Shown: positions 35,060-42,931, counted from the first letter of the stretch. The stretch: DNA of 64,000 bases from Nonomuraea sp. NBC_00507 (GCF_036013525.1 NZ_CP107853.1:12586001-12650000), one strand, 5' to 3'. A program made the numbers and translations. The notes: generated from the sequence alone by a model not told the origin.

Positions 35060-36469
35060 ATGGAACCGTTCATCGGCAGGCGTCGAGAGCTCGCCGTTCT
35101 CAAGGGAGCCCTTGAGAAGACGGATCGTCATCGGCTCGACCGACCGGGGCGCGCGCTCCTCATCCGGGGACGTCGCCGCATCGGAAAGTCACGGTTGGCA
35201 GAGGAGTTCATCCGGCAAGCACAGGTGCCCCACGTCTACTACGCGGCCACGGGCCAGGCACTCGGCGACGAACTCCGCATCTTTACCGAGGAGGTGCGCA
35301 CGTCGAACCTCCCCGCCGCGTCCGTCTTTGACGACGAGCAACCCGCGTCATGGCACGACGCGCTCTCCCTCCTGGCCCAGGCCCTGCCAGAGCACTCTCC
35401 CAGCATCGTGGTCATCGACGAGCTTCCGTATCTGATCAAAGAGGACTCCACGTTGGAGCGTGTGCTCCAGAAACTCTTCGATAGGGAGTTCTCCAGAAGG
35501 CCCGTCCTGTTGCTCCTCATCGGCTCAGATCTGTCCATGATGGAGGCGATCAACACCTACAACCGCCCCTTCTACCGGCGTGCCGCCGATTTCGTGGTCA
35601 AGCCGCTCACGCCACATGACGTGGGGCACGCGCTCGACCTCCCCCCAGCGGAGGCGTTCGACGCGCACCTGGTTTCCGGCGGACTGCCGATGATCTGCGA
35701 AGAGTGGCCCAGAGGTAGTTCAATGTGGACATACCTGGAGCAGGCACTCGAGGACCCGCTCTCGGCCCTGATAGTCAGCGGAGACCACGCCTTGACCGCC
35801 GAGTTCCCGCCCGAAGCGCACGCTCGTAGAGTCCTCAACGCCATCGGATCGGGACAGCGCACCCACTCCAAGATCGCGGCCGCCACCCAGGCCGTCCCGC
35901 GCGCGACGATGAATCGCGCACTCCAACTGCTCCTGGAAAAGGGCATCATCGCCTTGGACAGACCGCTGTCGACGCGCCCATCCCGGGACTCACGCTACCG
36001 CGTGATCGACTCGCACCTGCGGTTCTGGATTCCCTTCATTGGACCCCGCATGACCGACATCGAACGTGACCGGGGAGACAAGGTCCTGGAGCGCATCCGC
36101 CGTTCATGGACATCATGGCGAGGCACAGCCATCGAGCCTCTGATTCAGGAGTCTCTCCGCCGCATGGACGGCCTACCCGAGCAGACTGGGGCGATCGGCG
36201 GATACTGGACCAGGACCAACGATCCCGAGATCGACATCGTCGGAGCAGATCGAGAGCCTATCGCGAAGGCGATCACAATGGTGGGCTCCGTGAAGTGGCT
36301 TGAGGACCGGCCATTCGACCATCACGATCTGAGCGAGCTCATCGTGCACCGCTCCAAAATGCCCGGGGCGGACACGTCCACGCCCCTTTACGCGATCTCC
36401 CGCAGCGGGTGCAGCGTGGAAGGCATCACTCACATCACTCCAGAGGAACTGATCGACGTCTGGAGATAG
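35060..36469 (+). CDS. AAA-type ATPase with HTH and DUF234 (nuclease-like) C-terminus
   Basis: 469 residues, GGAGG before ATG 35060. Walker A is GRRRIGKS (37-44) and Walker B IVVIDELPYL (Asp120, Glu121). A helix-turn-helix lies at about 275-310 (SKIAAATQAVPRATMNRAL). The DUF234 region (about 320-469) begins RVIDSHLRFWIPFI and contains PEIDIVGAD and, 17 residues on, GSVKW, a D-x19-x-K-like spacing found in PD-(D/E)xK nuclease folds. The family is common in archaea and actinobacteria with no settled function. It lies between two matching palindrome blocks, which suggests that it binds them. Confidence 0.85.
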   Translation: MEPFIGRRRELAVLKGALEKTDRHRLDRPGRALLIRGRRRIGKSRLAEEFIRQAQVPHVYYAATGQALGDELRIFTEEVRTSNLPAASVFDDEQPASWHDALSLLAQALPEHSPSIVVIDELPYLIKEDSTLERVLQKLFDREFSRRPVLLLLIGSDLSMMEAINTYNRPFYRRAADFVVKPLTPHDVGHALDLPPAEAFDAHLVSGGLPMICEEWPRGSSMWTYLEQALEDPLSALIVSGDHALTAEFPPEAHARRVLNAIGSGQRTHSKIAAATQAVPRATMNRALQLLLEKGIIALDRPLSTRPSRDSRYRVIDSHLRFWIPFIGPRMTDIERDRGDKVLERIRRSWTSWRGTAIEPLIQESLRRMDGLPEQTGAIGGYWTRTNDPEIDIVGADREPIAKAITMVGSVKWLEDRPFDHHDLSELIVHRSKMPGADTSTPLYAISRSGCSVEGITHITPEELIDVWR

Positions 36470-36476
36470 GCGCACT

Positions 36477-36568
36477 GTTGGTCTCATCAATGAGACCGAC
36501 GTAAAGACTAGGTCCGCGAGAGGCAGCGATTGAGACCAACTCCCACAATTAGTCTCAACGATGAGACC
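36477..36568. repeat. Palindrome block downstream of the DUF234 ATPase
   Basis: GTTGGTCTCAT-CA-ATGAGACCGAC at 36477-36500, TGAGACCAACTC at 36531-36542, and AATTAGTCTCA at 36547-36557 followed by N4 and TGAGAC at 36562-36567. TGAGAC half-sites start at 36491, 36531 and 36562: the same 40-base and about 30-base steps as in the upstream block, although the spacer sequences differ. Confidence 0.85.
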
Positions 36569-36751
36569 TATTGCGGGGTCCCCCGGCAGGTGGGAGGAGA
36601 ACCGCAGCAGGCCAATCAGGCGACGGTCATGTGAACCAGTGTGCCCAGCTCATAGCAGGTGGCGGATCGGCCGCAGGTCTTATGTACATGGGCGTGCCGC
36701 AAACGGATCAGATCCAGGGCGTGCCGGGTCCCCGGCGCCTGTCTCGCGACC

Positions 36752-36832
36752 TCAGTCGGCCGGGCGGAACTGCACGTCGGTATGGCCGGCGGGGAGGGTG
36801 GCGGCGCGAACAACCTCAAGTCTGTACTGATC
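36752..36832 (-). pseudogene. Remnant of a GyrI-like/AraC-effector-binding gene
   Basis: Just after the isochorismatase-like stop, the same frame reads VRAATLPAGHTDVQFRPAD and a stop. These pieces match FAATLPAGRY and DTDLQFRLAD of the intact GyrI-like gene at 42932-43423, joined by a deletion of about 60 residues. The downstream DNA is also similar (GGCGTGCCGGG near 36719 and 42891). A duplicated, decayed copy. Confidence 0.65.
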
Positions 36833-37354
36833 TCAGTCCAGCGCTGCCACGACCTCGGCGGTCGTGCAGACAGTAGCGATACGCGGGAAGATGTAGTCGA
36901 AGGCGAACTCATGGGCGCGCGCGTCGAGTGCGGTGACCGCGTCCTCAGGCAAGATCACCTTGAAGCCGAACTCGTCGGCGAAACGCGCGGTCTGCTCGAC
37001 GCCGAAGTTCGTGGCGATCCCGGTGATGATCAGGGTGTCGATGGCGTGCTTACGCAACGCCTCCTCCAGCCCGGTGTTGTGGAATGCACCCCAGGTGCGC
37101 TTCACGATCTCCAGGTCGCCGAGTACCCCTTCCACCAGCTCGCTGCCCGGTGGCTGCTCCGCAACGCCTGGCCGCTCGACCCGCACGGAGACGACGAGAC
37201 CGCCCGCCTTTCGCACTGCGTCGGCCAGAGCGAGGGAGCGGGCGACCACGGCACGTCCGGAATGTGGTGCCGTGGGCTGCTCGACAATGCGCGTCATCAG
37301 GTCGATAAGGAGCAATGCGGTGCGGCGGGGATCCAGTTTGTCCATGATCGGCAT
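36833..37354 (-). CDS. Isochorismatase-like hydrolase lacking the usual cysteine
   Basis: 173 residues from ATG 37354 (ATG 37345 possible; no clear ribosome site). Asp of the triad is in ALLLIDLMTRIV, Lys in VKRTWGAFHNTGL. The nucleophile strand reads GIATNFGVEQTARFADEFGF, where most relatives have TNxCVExTAR, so the Cys is replaced by Gly. True isochorismatases also lack the Cys, but no siderophore genes are near. It may hydrolyse an enol-ether substrate or be inactive. It sits in a patch of gene remnants. Confidence 0.8.
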   Translation of the reverse strand: MPIMDKLDPRRTALLLIDLMTRIVEQPTAPHSGRAVVARSLALADAVRKAGGLVVSVRVERPGVAEQPPGSELVEGVLGDLEIVKRTWGAFHNTGLEEALRKHAIDTLIITGIATNFGVEQTARFADEFGFKVILPEDAVTALDARAHEFAFDYIFPRIATVCTTAEVVAALD

Positions 37355-37765
37355 GGTAGCGATCCAAATCGGCCTCCGTGGACCTGGACCGCGATCGCCA
37401 TCGCCCGATGGAGTGCATGACGATCAGCCGGACCGGGCGCACGCGGCCGTTGTGGTGGTAGCGGGCCTGGATCTTCTGCAGCATCGCTCCCCGTGGGCGG
37501 GTCGGTGGTCGATCGCCGGGGAGGATGCCGGGTTATGGCCTTAACGTCGCGCCGGGCCGGTGGCCGCCTGCGCCGGGGTGACGCCCGCGGCGAAGAACAT
37601 ACCGGCGACATACCAGCAGTAAACCGGCTCAACGTAGCGTAGTCCGCGCCCGTCTTGCGGCACCGGCGGCCGGTGTACATGCATCGCGCGTTCCTGGCCA
37701 CTTACACGTCGGCCAGGTACGGCTGCGCCGTCCCTTACGTGCTCGAAACGCTTGGAGGCGAATGG
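37355..37765. other. 411-base gap with gene remnants
   Basis: No intact gene. On the minus strand 37398-37484 reads MLQKIQARYHHNGRVRPVRL and IVMHS, like the N-terminus of a peptidoglycan-recognition/N-acetylmuramoyl-L-alanine amidase domain. 37550-37648 reads RYVEPVYCWYVAGMFFAAG then a stop, unidentified. Both look like debris, perhaps of a phage lysin. The SARP promoter should lie in the right-hand 100 bases. Confidence 0.5.
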
Positions 37766-38542
37766 ATGTTCTCGTTGCTGGGGCCGTTGCGGGTGGTGGA
37801 CTCCGCGAGAGAGATCCCTGTTCAGGCTGCCAAGCAGCGGGCCATCTTGGCCATGCTTCTGCTGAGATCGAACCGGGTGGTCACCTTCGACCTTCTCACG
37901 TCGGAATTGTGGGCAGCCGGTCCACCGGCCACGGCGAAGACGAGCCTGCAGACATATGTCTATCGCCTACGGCGGACGATCGCCCCGCTCGCCACGTGTG
38001 GCGTGGAGCTCCGAACCCAAGGTTCCGGATACCTGTTGGCCGTGCCGGACGGCGTCGTTGACCTTGGGATATTCGAGAAACTGACCACCGCCGGCGCCGA
38101 AGCCTTGAACACGGGAGACCCCGGCCTGGCAGCCGAGTGCCTGCGAGATGCGCTCGGGATGTGGCGCGGGCCGTTGCTGGCCGATGTGGATGTCGAGGTC
38201 GTCCGCCAGGAACGCCGCCGAATGGAAGAGATCCGCCTGAACGCCCATGAGATGCGCCTTGAGGCGGAGCTGCAGCTCGGCCTCAACATCCACGTCGTCC
38301 CCGAACTGGAGCAGTTCATCGCCGCCCAGCCGTTCAGGGAGACCTTGTGGGCCACGCTGATGCGTGCCCTGAACGCCGGAGGCCGTCGCATGGAAGCCCT
38401 CGACGCGTATCGGAGGCTTTACCGGGTCCTCGATCAGGAACTCGGCATTCAGCCGAACGCCGAAATGCAGCGGCTTTACCAGGACATCCTTCACGGGCAC
38501 CCTGGCAGCCTGATCCTCTCGGGCGGCCGGCGTCAGAGCTGA
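37766..38542 (+). CDS. SARP-family (AfsR/BTAD) transcriptional activator
   Basis: 258 residues from ATG 37766, chosen because GGAGG lies 8 bases upstream and the wing-helix domain starts at once (MFSLLGPLRVVDSAREIPVQ). Residues 1-95 are the OmpR-type DNA-binding domain (KQRAILAMLLLRSNRVV, TAKTSLQTYVYRLRRTI). Residues 97-245 are the bacterial transcriptional activation domain (GDPGLAAECLRDALGMWRGPLL, EALDAYRRLYRVLDQELGI). SARPs switch on secondary-metabolite operons. It converges on the peptide cluster, its most likely target. Confidence 0.92.
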   Translation: MFSLLGPLRVVDSAREIPVQAAKQRAILAMLLLRSNRVVTFDLLTSELWAAGPPATAKTSLQTYVYRLRRTIAPLATCGVELRTQGSGYLLAVPDGVVDLGIFEKLTTAGAEALNTGDPGLAAECLRDALGMWRGPLLADVDVEVVRQERRRMEEIRLNAHEMRLEAELQLGLNIHVVPELEQFIAAQPFRETLWATLMRALNAGGRRMEALDAYRRLYRVLDQELGIQPNAEMQRLYQDILHGHPGSLILSGGRRQS

Positions 38543-38626
38543 TCAGCTCTTTGAGAAGATGCACGTGCCGCAGTTGCGCAGGCTGGGCGGCCGTTCCGGC
38601 AGCTGCCGTCTCAGATCTGGCCGGCG

Positions 38627-38671
38627 CAGGGGTCGGGCATTTCCCGCGCTGCGGCAATTGCCCGACCCCTG
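38627..38671 (-). terminator. Terminator of the Cys-rich peptide operon
   Basis: CAGGGGTCGGGCA and TGCCCGACCCCTG form a perfect 13-bp stem around a 19-base loop, 17 bases after the stop of the last peptide gene. It lies between the convergent SARP and peptide genes and may serve both. Confidence 0.75.
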
Positions 38672-38687
38672 GATGGTCGCTACGCGG

Positions 38688-38918
38688 CTAGCAACACCGG
38701 CGGCCGAGAATGCTCCGCACGCCATAGGTGCTTCCTGGCCCCCAGTTGCACGCGTACTTCGTCTGCTCTGACCTGCTGCTGCAGCCGGGGTTGTAATAAC
38801 ACCGCCCCCACCAATAGCCTCCGATGGGCTTGTTGTAGCACTTGACGACGGCATCGGCAGAGTCCTCTGGAAGGACCCATGCCACGGCGCGGTCCGCGAG
38901 TCTGGTTATGATCTTCAC
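38688..38918 (-). CDS. Six-cysteine peptide precursor A
   Basis: 76 residues from GTG 38918. The leader MKIITRLADRAVAWVLPEDS ends in A21-D22-A23, an AxA signal-peptidase-I site. The predicted mature part (from V24, 53 residues) has Cys27, 40, 46, 57, 75 and 76, and is rich in Tyr, Trp, Gly and Arg. It shares with peptide B the M-x-x-I start, DR at 9-10, P17-E18, the AxA site at 21-23, a CYN after the leader and a C-terminal CC pair. It is the last gene of the mauE-tlpA-ABC-S26-B-A operon. Probably an exported, three-disulfide peptide such as a bacteriocin or signal; activity unknown. Confidence 0.75.
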   Translation of the reverse strand: MKIITRLADRAVAWVLPEDSADAVVKCYNKPIGGYWWGRCYYNPGCSSRSEQTKYACNWGPGSTYGVRSILGRRCC

Positions 38919-38945
38919 GCTGTCAATCCATTTCTTCGTTGCGGT

Positions 38946-39116
38946 CTCAGCCTGAATCCACGGCTTGACTTATTGTGATCATTTCTGATTAGTGTGAAGT
39001 GCCCCTTGGAGCGGGCGGATGGAAGCGTCAAGAACTCCCATCCTCCCAGCTCAAAGGGCACCTCGCTTGCCTATCAGACCCTGGCTCCCATGTTCATGCC
39101 GTGGATCCAGGCTGAG
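38946..39116 (-). repeat. 171-base structured inverted repeat between the two peptide genes
   Basis: Arms at 38946-38964 and 39098-39116 are 19 bases with one mismatch. Inside, GTGCCC...GAGC (38999-39012) pairs with GCTC...GGGCAC (39049-39061), and GGATGG (39017-39022) with CCATCC (39038-39043). No target-site duplication was seen. Either an RNA element that sets peptide expression or a small MITE-like insertion. Confidence 0.7.
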
Positions 39117-39181
39117 GGCCAGGCGCCCTGCAGACATGCCTGCGCGCACGTCTCCAGGTGCTCCAAGAGCCCTGCCGGCAA

Positions 39182-39394
39182 TCAGATGTAGCAGCAATAA
39201 TTTGTGTTCCGCCACGGCTGTGTACCGGACACCCGGCAGACAGTTCTGACCTGCTTCCTGACCATGTGATCCATGTTCGAGGTACAGGCGTACGGGCCGC
39301 AGCGAGTCTGGTTGTAGCACTCGTCCGCCGCGGCGCGGTGTTCTGGCACGACCAGCGCGAGAAGACGATCGCCGATATTTTCGATGAACCGCAT
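39182..39394 (-). CDS. Six-cysteine peptide precursor B
   Basis: 70 residues from ATG 39394, chosen because the leader (MRFIENIGDRLLALVVPEHR) then lines up with peptide A; the frame is open to 39442. A21-A22-A23 forms an AxA site, giving a 47-residue mature part with Cys26, 32, 37, 53, 67 and 68, ending CCYI. It begins 32 bases after the S26 peptidase stop. The two peptides differ in their inner loops but keep the first CYN and the terminal CC, so they are probably paralogues with the same fold or a two-peptide pair. Confidence 0.75.
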   Translation of the reverse strand: MRFIENIGDRLLALVVPEHRAAADECYNQTRCGPYACTSNMDHMVRKQVRTVCRVSGTQPWRNTNYCCYI

Positions 39395-39425
39395 CACTTC
39401 GTTTGTTCCCTTTCTTTGTTTCCGA

Positions 39426-39902
39426 TTAGATTTCTGGCACAAATTCTCTTACTGGCTCGCTCTCCGTTCTGCTGGGGCCTCTGGCAGGGGTTAGCTTTCG
39501 AATGGTGATGGCGTGGATATCGGCGATGGGGAAGTAACCGTGGTCGCGAGAGTCGAAGCTCACGTCGGTGTTGTCGCCGATCAGAATGAGTTGTCCGTCG
39601 GGTACACGGGCATCGGGGACGAGCGGCCGCACCGGTTCGGGGATGGAATCGCCGGGTAGCGCGGCGATACGCTTGATGAGGAACGGGCCGCCCATCGTCA
39701 GCGGGCTGAGCACCACGGCGATATGGCCGCTCCGCAGAGCCGCCGGGGCCACTCGCCGGGCCAGGAGCCGGTCGCCGTCGATCAGTGTGGGGGCCATGCT
39801 GTTGCCGTCGACACGGATCACGGAATACGTCGTGCGCAGCCGCAAGATCAACAAGACTGAAGTCGCGATCGCGCAGATCACGATGAGGAGCACCCACGTC
39901 AC
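39426..39902 (-). CDS. S26-family signal peptidase dedicated to the peptide cluster
   Basis: 158 residues from GTG 39902 in a 4-base overlap with the ABC gene. One N-terminal membrane helix (WVLLIVICAIATSVLLIL), catalytic Ser35 in DGNSMAPTL and Lys77 in FLIKRIAALPGD, then IGDNTDVSFDSRDHGYFP of box E. Type I signal peptidases cut after AxA, and both peptides have AxA at 21-23. The ABC protein lacks a C39 peptidase domain, so this enzyme is the obvious leader protease. Confidence 0.92.
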   Translation of the reverse strand: MTWVLLIVICAIATSVLLILRLRTTYSVIRVDGNSMAPTLIDGDRLLARRVAPAALRSGHIAVVLSPLTMGGPFLIKRIAALPGDSIPEPVRPLVPDARVPDGQLILIGDNTDVSFDSRDHGYFPIADIHAITIRKLTPARGPSRTESEPVREFVPEI

Positions 39903-41710
39903 AGGGCCACCGCCTCCTCCGGCTCGCGGTACCCGCTCGCCTGGAGGTTGAAGAGCCGTGCGTAGGGGCCGCGGGCGGACATGAGGGCGTCGTGCGTTCC
40001 GGCTTCCCGGATGGCGCCGTGCTCCAGAACGATGATGATGTCGGCATCGCGCACGGTGTTGAGCCGGTGAGAGATGAGCAGGCTGGTAGCGCCGTGGCGC
40101 CGGCGTCGGGTCCGGGCGTGCACGTCGGCCTCGGCCTCCGGGTCCAGCCCGGCGGAGGGCTCGTCGAGGATCACGAGGTCGCGGTGGCCGCGGAACATGG
40201 CGCGGGCCAAGGCCGTGCGCTGCCACTGCCCACCGCTGAGCACGACACCCGTGTCGGGGTCGTCCTTGTCCTCCTCACTGAAGAACGTCCGCGTGAGCAG
40301 GGTGTCGTATCCGCGAGGAAGGGAGGAGAGCTTGTCGTCGATCCCAGCCTCGTGCGCAGCGCCACGGATTCGGGTTTCGTCCTCACGGGCGGGGACGAAG
40401 CCGATGGAGACGTTGTCGGCTGCGGACATGTCGTAGGCCATGTGGTCCTGGAACACCCCGGTGATGCGGTGCCGCAGATCATCGGGGTGCACGTCACGGA
40501 TGTCGACGCCATCCCACGTGATGCTCCCGTGCTGCGGGTCGTAGAACCGGCACAGGAGCTTGACGAGCGTGGACTTGCCGGCACCGTTCAGACCGACGAC
40601 GGCGACTGACGAGGCAGCCGGGATGAACAGGTTCAGGCCACGCAAGATCCACGGGTGATCCTCGCTGTAGCGGAACCACACGTTGGTCAACTGGATGCCG
40701 TGCTTCAGCCGGGGCAGTGGCGCAGGCTCGGCGGGAATGGGGAGGTCGGGCTCGGCCGAGGTCACAGCCACGTAATGGCCGAACATGAGCAGATCCTGGT
40801 GGAGAGCGGCGATGCCGACGATCAGACCGCTGAGGGCGGCCTGGACCGCGCCGATGGCGGCGATCAGCAGGGTCACGTCGCCGACGCTCAACGCACCGGA
40901 GCCGGCGGAGATGACGGCCCAGATCAGCCCACCGCCCGCGACCACCGCGCCCAGCAGCGTCAGCAGGCTCTCGACGGACAGTTCCTTGACGTCCATCCGG
41001 CGGCGTGCGGCGTTGGACGTGCGTAACTCGGTCATCATGCGGCCTTGCAGGAAACGGCCGCTGTTGAACAGGCGGATCTCCTTTGCCGCCGCAACCGTGG
41101 TGAGCAGATCGCCGTAGAACATCTGACGTCGTTCGGCCGGGCCGATGTCCCACATCATCGAGGCGCGACGATGCGACAGTCGCAACTGCGCCACCAGCGC
41201 AGGAACCCCGGTTGCCAGGACGATCCCGGTGAGAACCGGACTGATCACCAGAAGGGAGCCGATCATCCCGGTCAGCGTGATCACCGCGCTCACCACCCCA
41301 AGGGATCCGGTGACGACTTCCTGCCCCGTCGACAGGCTGTTCCTTGCCAACCGCAGCCGGTCGTGGAAGTTGGGGTCCTCGAACCGTCGTAACCCGGCGA
41401 ACCGCAGCGTCGCGGAGAACAGTTGTGCAGTGGTCCGAGCGGTGAACAACCTGCCCATCTCGCTGTTGAGGTACTGCACGAGCTGGGGCAGTACCGTCAT
41501 CAGGACGCCCGCGGCGGCCAGCCCCACCGCGAGGGTGCTCAGCTCGGCCGCCGATTCCTGTCCCGCCAGGGAGTCGACCACGAGTTTGGTCAGCCACGCC
41601 ACCGCGATCGGCGCGATCGCCTCAGCCAGCATCACCAGGACGTAGACCGCCATCAATCCCGGGGCCGCGCGAAGGGCGACCCCCACGGCCACCTTTGCCG
41701 TTCCGATCAT
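39899..41710 (-). CDS. ABC exporter (fused membrane and ATPase domains)
   Basis: 603 residues. Six membrane helices in residues 1-320, then the nucleotide-binding domain with Walker A GLNGAGKS (373-380), Q-loop Gln421, signature LSGGQ (491-495), Walker B DLVILDEP (511-518) and His548. It starts directly with the membrane domain, so there is no N-terminal peptidase. ATG 41710 overlaps the thioredoxin stop by 4 bases. It likely exports peptides A and B as a homodimer. Confidence 0.93.
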   Translation of the reverse strand: MIGTAKVAVGVALRAAPGLMAVYVLVMLAEAIAPIAVAWLTKLVVDSLAGQESAAELSTLAVGLAAAGVLMTVLPQLVQYLNSEMGRLFTARTTAQLFSATLRFAGLRRFEDPNFHDRLRLARNSLSTGQEVVTGSLGVVSAVITLTGMIGSLLVISPVLTGIVLATGVPALVAQLRLSHRRASMMWDIGPAERRQMFYGDLLTTVAAAKEIRLFNSGRFLQGRMMTELRTSNAARRRMDVKELSVESLLTLLGAVVAGGGLIWAVISAGSGALSVGDVTLLIAAIGAVQAALSGLIVGIAALHQDLLMFGHYVAVTSAEPDLPIPAEPAPLPRLKHGIQLTNVWFRYSEDHPWILRGLNLFIPAASSVAVVGLNGAGKSTLVKLLCRFYDPQHGSITWDGVDIRDVHPDDLRHRITGVFQDHMAYDMSAADNVSIGFVPAREDETRIRGAAHEAGIDDKLSSLPRGYDTLLTRTFFSEEDKDDPDTGVVLSGGQWQRTALARAMFRGHRDLVILDEPSAGLDPEAEADVHARTRRRRHGATSLLISHRLNTVRDADIIIVLEHGAIREAGTHDALMSARGPYARLFNLQASGYREPEEAVAL

Positions 41711-42228
41711 GCGCTGACCGTGGTGGGCAACGTGGGATCGTTGTCGGTGACCTTGCCGTCCGCACCGATCATGAAGAGGGTCGGATAGCCGGCGACCTTG
41801 AAGGCGCTCTGAATGGCGGCCTGAGGTTCCTCGACCACTACACGTGCCACCTCGGCGAGGCGTTCGACGTCGGCGGTGGCCTCCTCGTCGCTGCCGGCGA
41901 CGACGACGGCGAGCACCGCGTCCGAGGTTTGGCGGGCATGGTCGATAAAGCGCGGCATCAGTTCCCTGCAGGGCTGGCAGGACGGAGAGAAGAAGCCGAT
42001 GAGGGCGGGCCCATCGAGCAGCTCATCGGAGATCGGCTCGCCATCGGTGGTGGTGGCGGCGAACTCCGGCATCTTCTCCCCGATGGCGAGCCCTTCCGCC
42101 ATGGGCGACAGGAATGCCGCTGACGCGGCCTGCTTCCGCAGTCGGCGGATCACTCCCACCGTCAGCAAGAGATTCAGCATGCACAGCACGCCGACCAGGA
42201 CGACGGCCACGATCAGATACGGCATCAC
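41707..42228 (-). CDS. Membrane-anchored TlpA/MauD-like thioredoxin
   Basis: 173 residues. An N-terminal membrane helix (LIVAVVLVGVLCMLNLLLTV), then a thioredoxin fold with the redox pair Cys84 and Cys87 (FFSPSCQPCREL) and the cis-Pro loop GYPTLF. The domain should face outside. With a MauE partner upstream it forms a disulfide-exchange pair like MauD/MauE. Its job is probably to oxidise or rearrange the six-Cys peptides. It overlaps both neighbours by 4 bases. Confidence 0.92.
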   Translation of the reverse strand: MMPYLIVAVVLVGVLCMLNLLLTVGVIRRLRKQAASAAFLSPMAEGLAIGEKMPEFAATTTDGEPISDELLDGPALIGFFSPSCQPCRELMPRFIDHARQTSDAVLAVVVAGSDEEATADVERLAEVARVVVEEPQAAIQSAFKVAGYPTLFMIGADGKVTDNDPTLPTTVSA

Positions 42229-42743
42229 GAACTCCCCGAGACTTCCATGAACAGATCGGCGATATCGTCAAAGACGATCAAGAGGATGGCGCCGACCAGC
42301 CCGACCGGCACTGCCAGGGCGAGACCGGCCACGGTGACCGGGCCGCCGGGGAGCGTCAGCGTCACCCAACCCAGCACGACGACGACCAGCAGAAGCACGT
42401 TGCGGATCAGATGCACCCGGCCGAGCGGGGTCGCGGACACGCCGAAGCACTGGCATGGCTCGCGCTGCCCCCAGCGCAGGGAAACGGCGATCCACAGGGA
42501 GAACGCGATCAACAGCAGCCCGCTGGCGGCCAGCCCCGTGCGTGGAAGCACGATCAAGGTGGCCGCAGCAACAACTTCCATGGCCACCGTTGCCATGGCA
42601 GCCGGGAACCGGGTCGGGCCGGGCAGCAATCGCAAGGTGGCGGCGAAAGACCGTAGTGCGGCACGGCTCCGCAGCTTCGAGTACGCGGAGACAACGAAGA
42701 CCGTGGTGAGCAGGACTTGACTCGCCACCAGCACGTGCGACAT
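42225..42743 (-). CDS. MauE/DoxX-type membrane protein
   Basis: 172 residues with five hydrophobic segments. MauE-family features: FVVSAYSKLRSRAALRSFA at the N-terminus, Cys97 and Cys99 in REPCQCFGVS, and LIRNVLLLVVVVLGW. MauE-type proteins pass electrons between the quinone pool and a partner thioredoxin. It is the first gene of the peptide operon. The start ATG 42743 has only a weak ribosome site. Confidence 0.9.
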   Translation of the reverse strand: MSHVLVASQVLLTTVFVVSAYSKLRSRAALRSFAATLRLLPGPTRFPAAMATVAMEVVAAATLIVLPRTGLAASGLLLIAFSLWIAVSLRWGQREPCQCFGVSATPLGRVHLIRNVLLLVVVVLGWVTLTLPGGPVTVAGLALAVPVGLVGAILLIVFDDIADLFMEVSGSS

Positions 42744-42765
42744 GGCCTACATGCTCTTCCGGCCC

Positions 42766-42782
42766 GCTAGCCCAGTGCTAGC
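42766..42782. promoter_or_regulatory. Short inverted repeat in the peptide-operon promoter region
   Basis: GCTAGC at 42766-42771 and 42777-42782, spacer 5, lies 23 bases before the mauE start. It may be an operator or chance; no SARP heptamer repeat was clear nearby. Confidence 0.35.
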
Positions 42783-42931
42783 GCGCCGGTAGCGCGGTGG
42801 CGGCGTGGACGGCGTCCCGCATCTCACTCCAAAGAAACTGCTTGCCTTCTGGCGATGAGACGCGCACCGGGCGCAGATCCTAGGTCCACGGGCGTGCCGG
42901 GAACCGGTGCGGTCCCCGGCACGTCCCAAGG

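Noticed and set aside
37050..37484. 144-residue minus-strand gene
   Set aside because: Only its first 29 residues look like an amidase; the rest is a shadow of the isochorismatase-like gene.
38950..39320. A third Cys-rich peptide gene between A and B
   Set aside because: No frame in this gap carries the leader pattern or six cysteines; the space is filled by the inverted repeat.
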